A stretch of 64,000 nt of DNA, taken from assembly GCF_000213655.1 (NCBI RefSeq), contig NC_015554.1:2790001-2854000 (forward strand), written 5' to 3'. The position numbers and the translations under genes were made by a program. Below, piece by piece: positions 38,139 through 47,343 of this stretch. How positions within the stretch are numbered: position 1 is the stretch's first letter; each line of letters begins with the position of its first letter. The notes under the pieces are model-generated. The model did no database searches and was not told where the DNA came from. It saw only the letters and a list, made by a program, of their open reading frames with translations. This DNA is from Alteromonas naphthalenivorans. GTDB taxonomy: Bacteria; Pseudomonadota; Gammaproteobacteria; Enterobacterales; Alteromonadaceae.

Positions 38139-39161
38139 ATGCTAAAAATTCGTCACGCTCTACTTACTTTCTCGCTTTCTATCTCGATTTTTGCAAGCCC
38201 AGTACTATTGGCGAAAGACTTCGATGTTATTGCTCATAGGGGCGCGTCAGGTTATCTGCCTGAGCACACATTAGAAGCCGCCACGCTTGCTTTTGCCATG
38301 AACCCTGACTTTATTGAGCAAGATGCGGTTATTACTAAAGATGGGATTGCTGTGGTCTTGCACGACATACACTTAGAAACAGTAACCAATGTTGAGCAAG
38401 TATTTCCAGAGCGTGCACGTAAAGATGGTCGCTTTTACGCCTTAGACTTCACGTTAGCTGAGCTTCGTACTCTGCAAGTACACGAACGAGCGAACAGCAA
38501 GGGTGAACAAGTTTTTACAAAACGCTATACAGGGAATACGGCAAATTTTACCGTGGCAACCTTAGAAGAACACTACGAGCTTATTACTCAGCTTAATCGA
38601 GAGTTCAATACCAATGTAGGGGTTTATACGGAAGTAAAATCACCAGCGTGGCATAACGAACAAGGAGTAGATGCTAGCCAGATTGTGATTGCATCACTAA
38701 CACGATTTAATCTTGCCAATAAAGACGCCAACAGTTACTTGCAGTGTTTCGACTTCGATGAAATAAAGCGCATTAGAAAAGACCTAAACTATGCGGGAAA
38801 AGTGGTCATGCTAATAGGTGAAAACAGTTGGGGAGAATCAACCACAGACTACGATTGGATCAAAAGTGAAGCAGGCATGAAAGAAGTGGCTAAATATGCC
38901 GACGGTTTAGGCCCTTGGTTAGGCCAACTACTAGACCCCCAAGCGATGGAAACAGGCAAACTGATACCCGCATCTTGGGTTGAGTATGCCCATTCAGAAG
39001 GTTTCATTATTCATCCCTACACGTTCCGTCAAGATGCCCTACCGCCAGGTATGACTGCAGAGCAACTTCTTTCTACCCTGAAACACGTGGTAAACGTAGA
39101 CGGCGTATTTACCGACCATGTGCCGCCGGTAAAAGCCTGGCTTGAAGCACAAGGCGAATAG
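38139..39161 (+). CDS. glpQ: Glycerophosphodiester phosphodiesterase, periplasmic
   Basis: Hydrolyses deacylated phospholipids to glycerol-3-phosphate and an alcohol. The 340-residue protein has a signal peptide (residues 1-25, ending LAKDF). The GDPD motif IAHRGASGYLPEHTLEA and the metal site EQDAVITKDGIAVVLHD are typical, and the catalytic His pair is present. The insertion between strand motifs matches periplasmic GlpQ rather than cytoplasmic UgpQ. It is likely co-transcribed with gloA; a terminator follows. Confidence 0.92.
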   Translation: MLKIRHALLTFSLSISIFASPVLLAKDFDVIAHRGASGYLPEHTLEAATLAFAMNPDFIEQDAVITKDGIAVVLHDIHLETVTNVEQVFPERARKDGRFYALDFTLAELRTLQVHERANSKGEQVFTKRYTGNTANFTVATLEEHYELITQLNREFNTNVGVYTEVKSPAWHNEQGVDASQIVIASLTRFNLANKDANSYLQCFDFDEIKRIRKDLNYAGKVVMLIGENSWGESTTDYDWIKSEAGMKEVAKYADGLGPWLGQLLDPQAMETGKLIPASWVEYAHSEGFIIHPYTFRQDALPPGMTAEQLLSTLKHVVNVDGVFTDHVPPVKAWLEAQGE

Positions 39162-39188
39162 CAACAACAAATATATTATTCACTTCAC

Positions 39189-39215
39189 AAAAAAGCGGCC
39201 ATTAAGCCGCTTTTT
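39189..39215 (+). terminator. Rho-independent terminator after glpQ
   Basis: AAAAAGCGGC / GCCGCTTTTT with a 6-nt loop. The A and T tracts make it usable on both strands, which fits the convergent motY gene. Confidence 0.92.
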
Positions 39216-39254
39216 CAAATTTGTTTATATTTTTTACTTAGTTTTTAGATAACC

Positions 39255-40133
39255 CTAAGATTTAGATAACCGCACTACTACCCTTCTATTTTGCGCTCGC
39301 GACTCTCGGGTATCGTTATTTGCTATATGGCGCTTCTCACCGTGCCCCGTCAGTTGAATTCTGTCATCGGGCACGCCTATGGTAGTTAAGTAGCTTTTTA
39401 CTTCATTGGCTCGGCGTATAGATAATTGTTCGTTGTTCCATCGCCCGCCATAGCTATCGGTATAGCCATCAAGCAATACTAACTCTAAGTCGCTATCTTC
39501 TTTTAGGTATTCCCCAATCATTGTTAGGCGCTTTTGAGAATACTTAGTCAGTTCGGTACTGTTTTTCTGATACGACAACACCGTATAGGCAATATCGTCG
39601 AAGTTGTAAGGCAATAAGTTAGACACACACTTAACGAAGTCTCGATACACCATCGAGAAATTACTGGCGTTTAATGCAACACTCACTTTATCGTATTCGT
39701 TATACCAGTCTTGATAATAAATGGTGGGCCAGAAGCCTTTTTCGAGTTCACTTAGCATAGTCCATGCAGCGTCTTGCGGAAGGTCACCGTTATATTGCGT
39801 GCGCAATGTCATATCGGCGATGGTTTTAGGCGCTACACCCGGCATCCACTTTGGCGGTACAGAATAAACAGCAGCTACATCGAAGCGGTTAGGCAATAAA
39901 TGCATGTCTAGCTCAAATTCCATATTAAGCCGTTTAGAAGCCACGCTTGTAAACATGGCATCGCCGTAACCGGGTAAAGGATGGTTCAATGTACATTGCA
40001 AACGCGATGCATCAACCACTTCCCAGTTAGACGTTTCTACCGTAGCAGAATACTGACGCATAGCACCGCTTGCGACCGTAGTAAAAAACAACGGAATAAG
40101 TAAACCGAATTTACGCTTCACAACTATACCCAC
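39255..40133 (-). CDS. motY: Sodium-type flagellar motor protein MotY
   Basis: T-ring component that attaches to the basal body and anchors the PomAB stator in Na+-driven polar flagella. The 292-residue protein has a signal peptide (residues 1-23) and the MotY N-terminal domain (MRQYSATVETSNWEV, NHPLPGYGDAMFTS, AAVYSVPPKWMPG). The C-terminal OmpA-like peptidoglycan-binding domain has LDGYTDSYGG, RRANEVKSYL and GHGEKR. It is divergent from rnt; the motY-rnt pairing is known in other gammaproteobacteria. Confidence 0.95.
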   Translation of the reverse strand: MGIVVKRKFGLLIPLFFTTVASGAMRQYSATVETSNWEVVDASRLQCTLNHPLPGYGDAMFTSVASKRLNMEFELDMHLLPNRFDVAAVYSVPPKWMPGVAPKTIADMTLRTQYNGDLPQDAAWTMLSELEKGFWPTIYYQDWYNEYDKVSVALNASNFSMVYRDFVKCVSNLLPYNFDDIAYTVLSYQKNSTELTKYSQKRLTMIGEYLKEDSDLELVLLDGYTDSYGGRWNNEQLSIRRANEVKSYLTTIGVPDDRIQLTGHGEKRHIANNDTRESRAQNRRVVVRLSKS

Positions 40134-40377
40134 TCAACTGATAAACCATACCTAACGAAAAGGCGCTTACAGAATATATCGTCCTTAGTGTAGAAAAGTT
40201 TAGCCTTCTATACCATTAATACCATCAATTATGCCCTCATTTCAGGTTTCTAACGCCCCACATTGAAATTCAGGCTGGATACCGTGGGTTATCCTTGCCA
40301 TAATCCCAGCACTTTTTGTAGCATTTCTATGTTGATACAGCTTTGTTACGTAACCAAAGAACCTGCTAAGAGAAACT

Positions 40378-41034
40378 ATGTCTGAGTTGCACCACTCCCT
40401 TCCTCATCGTTTTAGGGGCTACTTCCCTGTTGTTATCGACGTTGAAACCGCCGGTTTTAATGCTGGGACCGATGCCTTACTTGAAATTGCTGCCGTAACG
40501 GTAAAAATGGAAGAAGATGGTCTGATTTATCCCGACCAAACTTTTCATTACCATGTCGATCCTTTTGAAGGCGCGAACTTAGAGCCTGCAGCGCTAGAGT
40601 TTAACGGCATTGACCCTCACTGTGCCCTGCGCGGTGCCATAGAAGAAAGTGAAGCAATGAAGTCGCTGTGCAAAGGTATTCGAAAAGCGCAAAAAGATGC
40701 GGATTGCCAGCGTTCGGTAATCGTGGCGCATAACGCCACCTTCGATCAAAGTTTCGTGAACGCCGCCATAGCTCGCTGCAACATTAAGCGCACGCCTTTC
40801 CACCCGTTTGTATCATTTGATACCACCAGCCTTGCAGGTTTAACCTTAGGTCAAACCGTATTAGTTAAAGCCTGCCGAGCGGCAGGTATTGAGTTTGATC
40901 AAAAAGAAGCCCATAGCGCTTTATATGATGCGCAAAAAACCACAGAGCTATTTTGCTTTATGGTAAATCGCTACAAAGCACTTGGCGGCTGGCCCTTAGC
41001 TGGTGAACCTATCAGCCCTGATGAGCCTTGCTGA
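40378..41034 (+). CDS. rnt: Ribonuclease T
   Basis: 3'-5' exonuclease that trims tRNA and other stable RNA ends. The 218-residue DEDDh protein has [20 protein letters not shown] (first Asp and Glu, near residue 21), [15 protein letters not shown] (about 122) and the late [14 protein letters not shown] with catalytic His and Asp. RNase T length and sequence order match. The terminator follows about 70 bases after the stop. Confidence 0.97.
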   Translation: MSELHHSLPHRFRGYFPVVIDVETAGFNAGTDALLEIAAVTVKMEEDGLIYPDQTFHYHVDPFEGANLEPAALEFNGIDPHCALRGAIEESEAMKSLCKGIRKAQKDADCQRSVIVAHNATFDQSFVNAAIARCNIKRTPFHPFVSFDTTSLAGLTLGQTVLVKACRAAGIEFDQKEAHSALYDAQKTTELFCFMVNRYKALGGWPLAGEPISPDEPC

Positions 41035-41101
41035 TAAGCAACGTCTGAAATGCTGCCTTAGCTGCAATCGCTTCAAATTAAAATTTATTCAGTAGAAATA
41101 A

Positions 41102-41127
41102 AAAACAGCGCCGAATGGCGCTGTTTT
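41102..41127 (+). terminator. Rho-independent terminator after rnt
   Basis: AAAACAGCGCC / GGCGCTGTTTT, a perfect 11-bp stem with a GAAT loop ending in TTTT; usable in both directions between convergent genes. Confidence 0.92.
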
Positions 41128-41212
41128 AGTATTAGGTAGACGTATTTGCATAAAGCCTATTTAACAAGCCTGAGTGCTTACTTTTAAAGCTTTTGTAGAT
41201 ACTTTCGGCCTA

Positions 41213-41818
41213 TTATAACTTGTCAGCTTCTGCTGCAAGGTACTTGGCTACGCCTTCTGGTGAAGCATCCATACCCGCTTTACCTTGTGTCCAACCTGCT
41301 GGGCAAACTTCGCCATGATCCTGATGGAATGCAAGTGCATCGACCATACGAAGCATTTCGTCTACATTACGGCCTAGCGGAAGGTCGTTAATCACTTGAT
41401 GACGTACTAGGCCTTCTTCATCAATCAGGAAAGAACCTCTAAATGCCACGCCATCTTCTGGATGCTCAACATCATACGCCTGACAAATTTCATGTTTCAC
41501 GTCGGCCACTAACGTATATTGAACTGGACCAATGCCACCTTCGTTTACTGGCGTATTTCGCCATGCGTTATGAGAAAACTGTGAATCGATAGAAACCCCA
41601 ATCACTTCTACGCCCCGTTTTTTAAATTCTTCAAAACGCTTATCAAAAGCAATAAGTTCAGATGGGCAAACAAAGGTGAAATCTAGCGGGTAGAAAAAAA
41701 GTACCGCTTTTTTGCCTTTGATGGTTTCAGATAGTGAAAATGAATCAACTATTTCACCTGAACCTAATACTGCAGCAGCGGTAAAATCCGGCGCTGGACG
41801 GCCAACTAATACACTCAT
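41213..41818 (-). CDS. Typical 2-Cys peroxiredoxin (AhpC/Prx1 type)
   Basis: Reduces hydrogen and alkyl peroxides. The 201-residue length from the ATG chosen here (ribosome site GGAG just upstream; an upstream TTG frame adds four codons). The peroxidatic Cys is C51 in DFTFVCPSE, and the resolving Cys is C172 in VCPAGW. The GGIGPVQYTLV and DLPLGRNVDEMLR segments are typical of Prx1-type enzymes. The reductase partner is not in the window. It is divergent from bfd, with an iron-regulated intergenic region between them. Confidence 0.95.
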   Translation of the reverse strand: MSVLVGRPAPDFTAAAVLGSGEIVDSFSLSETIKGKKAVLFFYPLDFTFVCPSELIAFDKRFEEFKKRGVEVIGVSIDSQFSHNAWRNTPVNEGGIGPVQYTLVADVKHEICQAYDVEHPEDGVAFRGSFLIDEEGLVRHQVINDLPLGRNVDEMLRMVDALAFHQDHGEVCPAGWTQGKAGMDASPEGVAKYLAAEADKL

Positions 41819-42013
41819 AAATATCTCCAATTTATATAAAAACTAAATAATAAGTAAAACGTCTTTTCACTTGGCGTTTTCTAACTCTCTTTATTGGTAC
41901 TTTATCTTAGATAACAAGCGGTAACGCACTCTACTTCTGCTAATTTTTCACTCATCGTACCAACGGCCACCCTTTTTGATGATTTCTTGAGTGTGAATAC
42001 GACTAAATCTCAC

Positions 42014-42048
42014 TTGCATTAGAATGAAATAGCAATTATTATCATTTA
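42014..42048 (+). promoter_or_regulatory. bfd promoter with Fur-type box
   Basis: -35 TTGCAT (42014-42019), 17-bp spacer and -10 TATTAT (42037-42042). A Fur-like element overlaps the -10 at about 42030-42048 (AATGATAATAATT on the reverse strand), so iron-Fur would block polymerase. This fits bfd, which is normally iron-repressed. Confidence 0.72.
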
Positions 42049-42069
42049 CAGACTTATTTGGAGTGTTTT

Positions 42070-42264
42070 ATGTTTGTATGTATGTGTTACGGCGTTACCG
42101 ATAAAAGCATACGCGCCGCAGTACAAGGTAATGGCGTAGGTAACATGCGTGAATTGCGTGAACATATGGAACTTGGTTCCCAGTGTGGCAAGTGCATCCA
42201 AATGGCACAACAGATTATCGATCAAACCATCATCGATGATTCTATGTTTAAAAACGTAGGCTAG
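42070..42264 (+). CDS. bfd: Bacterioferritin-associated ferredoxin
   Basis: A 64-residue [2Fe-2S] protein that donates electrons to bacterioferritin to release stored iron. Cluster ligands are C4 and C6 (VCMC) and C39 and C42 (GSQCGKC). The ATG at 42070 is preferred over the upstream TTG because GGAG lies in front of it. The Fur-type box at the promoter predicts expression in iron starvation. A weak CCTAG hairpin and T-rich stretch follow. Confidence 0.94.
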   Translation: MFVCMCYGVTDKSIRAAVQGNGVGNMRELREHMELGSQCGKCIQMAQQIIDQTIIDDSMFKNVG

Positions 42265-42358
42265 CCCTTTCTTTTTTCCTAGGTATTTTCCTAGTTTCTA
42301 TTTTTTAGATTCTATCCAAAATTTATCTGACCTTCTATTTCAATCAACTTTTGTGTCG

Positions 42359-45300
42359 TTAATCAACACTGTATTCCAATCCTAAATAATAGAATGCGCC
42401 ATTAATCCCCCCTGGCGATGTTGGCGGATATAAAGCCCCTACTTCCCCACTAAACGGATTGCTATCAGGTTTTGTATCAAATAAGTTTTGCACACCTAGC
42501 GTAACTCCCCACGACGGTGAAAAAAACCATGCTACTTGCGCATCTGCCGTTAGCGTGTCGCTTCCATAAATATCCATTCCCGCAGAAGCATCTAGATGGT
42601 CTTCGTAATATTTGCCGTAGTAGTTTGCCCGCCACGTAAAATTAAAGTCACCAATGTACTGTTCGAGCGTCAAACTGCCTCTGTGTGCTGGCAAGTTATC
42701 TTCTAGCATTCTAATGCGCTGCGTTGTCAGGTTTGGCATTAAGGTTATCTCACCATCAACCATGGTGGGATACAAGGTCACCCGCTCTACTTGTGTGTCT
42801 GTCCAATTGTAAGCTAACAACAATGTCTGCTTCCAATCTTGTACCATGAAGTCGTAGTGAACCACTAAATCGACCCCTTGGGTTTGGGTATCAAAGTCAT
42901 TGGTGAAAAATTTGGCGGCATTGTAGTTCGCCGCATCGTCGCGGCCGTTCGCACTAAGCACTTGGATGTCTGCCTCACTAAGCGGTATTGCTGACGTGGT
43001 ACTGATCCTGTCCATTAAACGGATATTAAAATAGTCGAGGGTTGCGAAAAAGGTATCACTTACGTGCATCACCACACCTAAACTAAAGTTAACCGACTCT
43101 TCTGGAGTGAGCGGTGTTGCACCTAGCTGTTGTGATATCAAATCAGTGGGCGGCAGTGTGGCTTGGTCTTCTAGTCCATTCGCGCTATAAGCCGTGGTGA
43201 CATTAATCACATTACTTTGACCAACCGTCGGCGCTTTAAAGCCAGTATTGATAGAGCCTCGAAGGGCAAATAAGTCATTAACCTTATATCGCGTACTTAG
43301 CTTGCCATCAAAGGTAGAGCCAAAATCAGTAAAGTGTTCAACGCGGGTGGCTACACCAAACTGCCATGCTTCACTTAAGAAAAACTCCAAGTCTATGTAC
43401 ACCGCCCAATTACTTCTGCTCCAGTGCCCTGCAGATTGAGGCTGGTAACCAGGGAATCCGTTCGAGCCAATGCTGAACCCTTGCGATGCCCCCGTTGTGG
43501 GGTCAAAAGCGAGCGAGTCAGCGGCATAAGAGGCATCATCACCGGCTTTTTGAAAGTAAGTTTCTCTGCGCCACTCTGCGCCCATAGCAATACTAATTGG
43601 CTCTTCAAATACGGATTGAATTAGCTTTGCGAAATCAAGATTAAACGTACGCTCTACTTGGCTAACTGAGCCTGGAGAAAAAGAGAGCGGAGAGTCTGGC
43701 CCAAGAGAAGGATTAACGGTGCCAGATAAACGATAAGCGATATCTGAATACCCTACACTGGCACTCAAATCCATCGCCCAGCCATTATCTAATTCCGTTT
43801 TGACGCCAGCAAATACAGAGGCATCAGTGATTGTGCCACCAAATTGTGGGGTAAACCCACCGGGAAACCACTCGTTAAAGGCAAAGCAGTTCGCACCAAG
43901 TGCGGTGGTATTATCGGCAATACGCAAATAATCGGGGTTATCCAATACATTGGTATCATCAAGGAAAATGGTGGGGCATCTAATCCCCTGCCCTATACCG
44001 TCTAAATCCCCAACCAATAAACGACTCTCGCCCGTTTCTTCGTTCGTTTCAGAAAAGACACCTTCTCGGGTTTGTGGGTTGCGAAAGTAAAAACCGCCAC
44101 TTATTTCACGATGGGCATAAGTTGCTAACGCGTAACCTTCGTAGTTAGGCGCAATGTCCCACCCCGCATTTGCCGACATTTTCATGTCTTCGTTAACATC
44201 TAACGCGCCCCATATTTGCGCAGGGCTGCTTATAAGCCTATTACCCGCATCAATGAGGCCTTGTGCATCATCACGCTGAACAGAGCGTGATGTGCCTTGT
44301 TGCTGTCGATATTCTACCGTGGCGTTCAAGAAGCCGTTTTCACCTAAACGAAAACCTTTATTAGCCTGTATCTGAAATAACTCACCATCACCTTCAGAAT
44401 AGGTACCCGTTTTAAGTGCGATGCTGCCACCTGAATCACTATCATCAAGTACGAAGTTAATCACGCCGGCAATGGCATCTGAACCGTATTGTGCCGCAGC
44501 ACCATCTCGTAAAACTTCAATTTGTTTTAATGCATAAGCAGGGATAACCGAAATATCCGGCCCCTGTGCGCCATCAGATAAGCCACCGCCAAGAAAAGTA
44601 ATGACTGCCGAGCGATGTCTGCGTTTACCGTTGACGAGCAGTAATGTGTGATCTGACGCCATACCTCGTAAATTAGCAGGTCGCACTAAACTGGTAGCAT
44701 CATTAATAGGCTGATCGTTGACGTTTAAAGAAGGCACCATGGTGCTTAGCATCGACAAGGCATCGCTGTTGCCTTGTGAACGTAACGATTCTGAGCCAAT
44801 AATATCGAGTGGCACGGGCGATTCGACCACACTACGAGGAGAACTTCTGGTCCCTACTACGGCAATGCGCTCAAGCGCATTACTTGTGTCTTCTTCTTGA
44901 ACACTCTCTTCACCCTCGTCTTTTCTATTTTGAGCAACTACATCACTGCGAGAACGAATACTGACTTGCCCAGCACTGTCAGTCACCACAGCAAGCTCGG
45001 TGCCATCAAGCAATTTTGATAAGGCTTCGTTAAGGGTGAAGTTGCCTTCTAAAGAATTAGTTTTAACCGTTTGCGCTAAGTCGAAAGGAAATAAGAGTGT
45101 GGTATTAGCTTGCTTTGCTAGTTCTGTTAGCGCGTCATCGGCATCTTGGGCTGGAATTGAAAACTGAAAGGCCGTTTGATTAGACTGCTTTATTGGGCTT
45201 GGCGCATTTTCTTGTTTGCTACGTTGACCAGCTTGAGACTCGGGCTCTTGCGCGAATGCGCCCTGAATAGGACCAGCACAAACGGCTAACACAAAGCAAA

Positions 45301-45373
45301 TACTTGCCTTGCGCACACTGTTATAGCTGCGCACTACTGCACGAGAAAAATTGGCCGAACGCAAATGATGCAA
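42359..45373 (-). CDS. TonB-dependent receptor with STN signalling domain
   Basis: Outer-membrane active transporter of 1004 residues, FecA-like in layout. A signal peptide (about 1-42) is followed by the STN domain (about 68-148: FSIPAQDADDALTELAKQAN, then the TLNEALSKLLDGTELAV half), which contacts the anti-sigma factor. The plug domain begins at about 165 with ALERIAVVGTRSSPRSVVES and contains VLRDGAAAQYGSDAIAGVIN. The beta-barrel fills the rest. The C-terminus ends YYLGLEYSVD rather than the usual terminal aromatic residue. The substrate is unknown. It lies 190 bases downstream of fecR-like on the same strand. Confidence 0.93.
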   Translation of the reverse strand: MHHLRSANFSRAVVRSYNSVRKASICFVLAVCAGPIQGAFAQEPESQAGQRSKQENAPSPIKQSNQTAFQFSIPAQDADDALTELAKQANTTLLFPFDLAQTVKTNSLEGNFTLNEALSKLLDGTELAVVTDSAGQVSIRSRSDVVAQNRKDEGEESVQEEDTSNALERIAVVGTRSSPRSVVESPVPLDIIGSESLRSQGNSDALSMLSTMVPSLNVNDQPINDATSLVRPANLRGMASDHTLLLVNGKRRHRSAVITFLGGGLSDGAQGPDISVIPAYALKQIEVLRDGAAAQYGSDAIAGVINFVLDDSDSGGSIALKTGTYSEGDGELFQIQANKGFRLGENGFLNATVEYRQQQGTSRSVQRDDAQGLIDAGNRLISSPAQIWGALDVNEDMKMSANAGWDIAPNYEGYALATYAHREISGGFYFRNPQTREGVFSETNEETGESRLLVGDLDGIGQGIRCPTIFLDDTNVLDNPDYLRIADNTTALGANCFAFNEWFPGGFTPQFGGTITDASVFAGVKTELDNGWAMDLSASVGYSDIAYRLSGTVNPSLGPDSPLSFSPGSVSQVERTFNLDFAKLIQSVFEEPISIAMGAEWRRETYFQKAGDDASYAADSLAFDPTTGASQGFSIGSNGFPGYQPQSAGHWSRSNWAVYIDLEFFLSEAWQFGVATRVEHFTDFGSTFDGKLSTRYKVNDLFALRGSINTGFKAPTVGQSNVINVTTAYSANGLEDQATLPPTDLISQQLGATPLTPEESVNFSLGVVMHVSDTFFATLDYFNIRLMDRISTTSAIPLSEADIQVLSANGRDDAANYNAAKFFTNDFDTQTQGVDLVVHYDFMVQDWKQTLLLAYNWTDTQVERVTLYPTMVDGEITLMPNLTTQRIRMLEDNLPAHRGSLTLEQYIGDFNFTWRANYYGKYYEDHLDASAGMDIYGSDTLTADAQVAWFFSPSWGVTLGVQNLFDTKPDSNPFSGEVGALYPPTSPGGINGAFYYLGLEYSVD

Positions 45374-45530
45374 GATGAGAAATCGTACTTATTATTTGTT
45401 TTATTATATTGTCACAATAGTTAAGCTTATGCCAAGTAATGCACGTGTATTGCTTTTATAAGACAAGCATTAACCTTGAAGCATTGCCTTTGACCATCAA
45501 TCGCGCGTTATCTGCGAATTAGCTCTTTAA

Positions 45531-45552
45531 TGGCCCTGTAGTGGCCCTTACA
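45531..45552. repeat. 11-bp-phased TGGCCCT repeat
   Basis: TGGCCCTGTAG and TGGCCCTTACA start exactly 11 bases apart at 45531 and 45542, between the fecR-like and receptor genes. The motif resembles the repeat at 8661. Confidence 0.6.
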
Positions 45553-45563
45553 CTAGTATTAAA

Positions 45564-46634
45564 CTAGCTTCGGGAAACCGATAACTGAATATTGGTATCA
45601 GATACTTTCTCGTATTCAATATTAAAACTGTTTTTAAGGGCCGCTAGCAAGCCATCGATATCACCCACTTTAAAGTAGCCAGCCACACGGCGGCTTTTGA
45701 GTGACTCGTCAGAAATCTGGAAATGTACTTGCGTATACCTGCCAATTTCAGCAAGCACGGCTTCTAAGCGCTCACCTTTAAACACAATCATGCCTTGTTG
45801 CCATGCTAAGTCATCATCGATATCATTTTGCGATAAGCTTTCACGGGCATCAACATCGCCTTTAACTGTCGCTTTTTCACCCGCAAACATAAGCAGGCCT
45901 TCGCCTTCAACGGGTGTTTTGGAAAATAATGATTGGTTACTACTGAATGCACTAAATCTGTCTTTAACTAATACCTTTCCATCGGTTACCACTAATTCGA
46001 AAGCGTTGTCGTCAACATACTGCATGTTAAACGCAGTACCCACTGCGGTAACCGTATTATTACCTGCGGTTACCGTGAAAGGTCGCGTGGTATCGTGCGC
46101 CACTTCAAAATGCGCTTCGCCTTTTAGCAATACAATGTTTCGCACATCGTCAGAAAAATCGACGGTAACACGCGAGTTTGTGTTTAAAAGCAGTGTAGAG
46201 CCATCTGAAAGCACGAGATTTCTTTGTTCACCAATACCGGTTTCAATTTTCTCAGACATGTGCGCCACTACATCTGGCGCTTCTAGCCAAATACGGTCAA
46301 CCACAACAGCTACCGCAATAGTCATAACTAAAAACGCAGCTGCTACGCTCATGCGAGCTTGAGTAACTATACCCACGCGGCGCTTTTGGCGATTATGGGA
46401 TTCGGTTTTGTTCTGATGACGAGGAAACAAGCCACTTAACTCGTTAAGTACTGACATATCATCCCACAAGCTTGCGGCCTCCATGAGTGCCTTGCGATGA
46501 TTTGGACTTTCGGCAAGCCACGCATCTAGCTGTGTTTTTTCGTCTTCGCTAAGTTCGCGATCGAGACGGCTTATCCACAAGCAGGCTTGCTCTTGGATAT
46601 CTTCTTTGCTGGAAAACTGACGAATATTGTTCAT
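45564..46634 (-). CDS. FecR-family anti-sigma/sigma regulator
   Basis: Inner-membrane protein of 356 residues that transmits the signal from the STN-domain receptor to the ECF sigma factor. The N-terminal cytoplasmic DUF4880 region (ACLWISRLDRELSEDEK, about 16-32) binds sigma. A transmembrane helix lies at about 92-110. The periplasmic FecR domain (EQRNLVLSDGSTLLLNTNSR) follows, and a DUF4974-like C-terminus (about 270-350) contacts the receptor. It starts one base after the sigma-factor stop, so the two are translationally coupled. Confidence 0.93.
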   Translation of the reverse strand: MNNIRQFSSKEDIQEQACLWISRLDRELSEDEKTQLDAWLAESPNHRKALMEAASLWDDMSVLNELSGLFPRHQNKTESHNRQKRRVGIVTQARMSVAAAFLVMTIAVAVVVDRIWLEAPDVVAHMSEKIETGIGEQRNLVLSDGSTLLLNTNSRVTVDFSDDVRNIVLLKGEAHFEVAHDTTRPFTVTAGNNTVTAVGTAFNMQYVDDNAFELVVTDGKVLVKDRFSAFSSNQSLFSKTPVEGEGLLMFAGEKATVKGDVDARESLSQNDIDDDLAWQQGMIVFKGERLEAVLAEIGRYTQVHFQISDESLKSRRVAGYFKVGDIDGLLAALKNSFNIEYEKVSDTNIQLSVSRS

Positions 46635-46635
46635 G

Positions 46636-47220
46636 TTAACTACGGCTTATGTCCTGAGTCGCATTACGAGATGTGCGCACGGGGGCGTCATCTTTAGATA
46701 GCTCGGCTAAATATTTCGAGCACAACATTAATCCTTTAGCGACATGCTTTTCTACCGTACTCTCGCTTAAACCAACGAGTTCTGCGATGTCTTTTTGGCG
46801 CATGCCATATACTTTTTTAAGTAAAAATACCCGCTTAACATCCGCAGACAATGTATCTGTCGCTCGACAAAAGTGGATGAAGCGCTCCTTACTTTCTACA
46901 TTTTTTTCTAGGCTATAACCCACCAGTTCGTGGGGTAAAATGTCCATGTCATCAATAGGCTGATTATTTTTATTTTCGGCTCTGGCAACATGGTTTAATG
47001 CTAAGTTACGTGCTGTTTTCAGCATGTACGTGCGTTCAAAGCGAATCTCTTGATTCATCTCAGCTTCATAACTTTTTATGAATGCTTCTTGAACGATGTC
47101 TTCTATATCGTCGGCACCCACAATAGTACTCACCGCACGCATTAGCTTTGCGCGATATTTTAAGAAGGATTCGGTGACTGTCGACTTTCTGGTCATATTA
47201 AAATTTTGCAGGTGTTTCAA
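46636..47220 (-). CDS. ECF sigma factor, FecI type
   Basis: A 194-residue RNA polymerase sigma factor. Region 2 includes ADDIEDIVQEAFIKSY (-10 recognition, about residues 37-52), and region 4 includes RVFLLKKVYGMRQKDIAELV followed by the helix-turn-helix GLSESTVEKHVAKGL. First gene of sigma-fecR-receptor on the minus strand. It is separated from the second receptor gene upstream by a strong terminator, so it probably has its own promoter in the 84 bases at 47221-47304. Confidence 0.93.
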   Translation of the reverse strand: MKHLQNFNMTRKSTVTESFLKYRAKLMRAVSTIVGADDIEDIVQEAFIKSYEAEMNQEIRFERTYMLKTARNLALNHVARAENKNNQPIDDMDILPHELVGYSLEKNVESKERFIHFCRATDTLSADVKRVFLLKKVYGMRQKDIAELVGLSESTVEKHVAKGLMLCSKYLAELSKDDAPVRTSRNATQDISRS

Positions 47221-47304
47221 ATTGCTTACAGTTATTTCACCATCATGCCAATTTATTGGTCTGCTTGCACGATGAAATCTTATATTTTTAGCATTTAGAG
47301 AAAT

Positions 47305-47328
47305 AAAAGGAGGCGAACGCCTCCTTTT
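47305..47328 (-). terminator. Terminator of the second TonB receptor gene
   Basis: AAAAGGAGGC / GCCTCCTTTT with a 4-nt loop, followed on the minus strand by TTTTATTTC, 16 bases after the receptor stop. Confidence 0.93.
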
Positions 47329-47343
47329 ACCTGGTTTCCGTTT

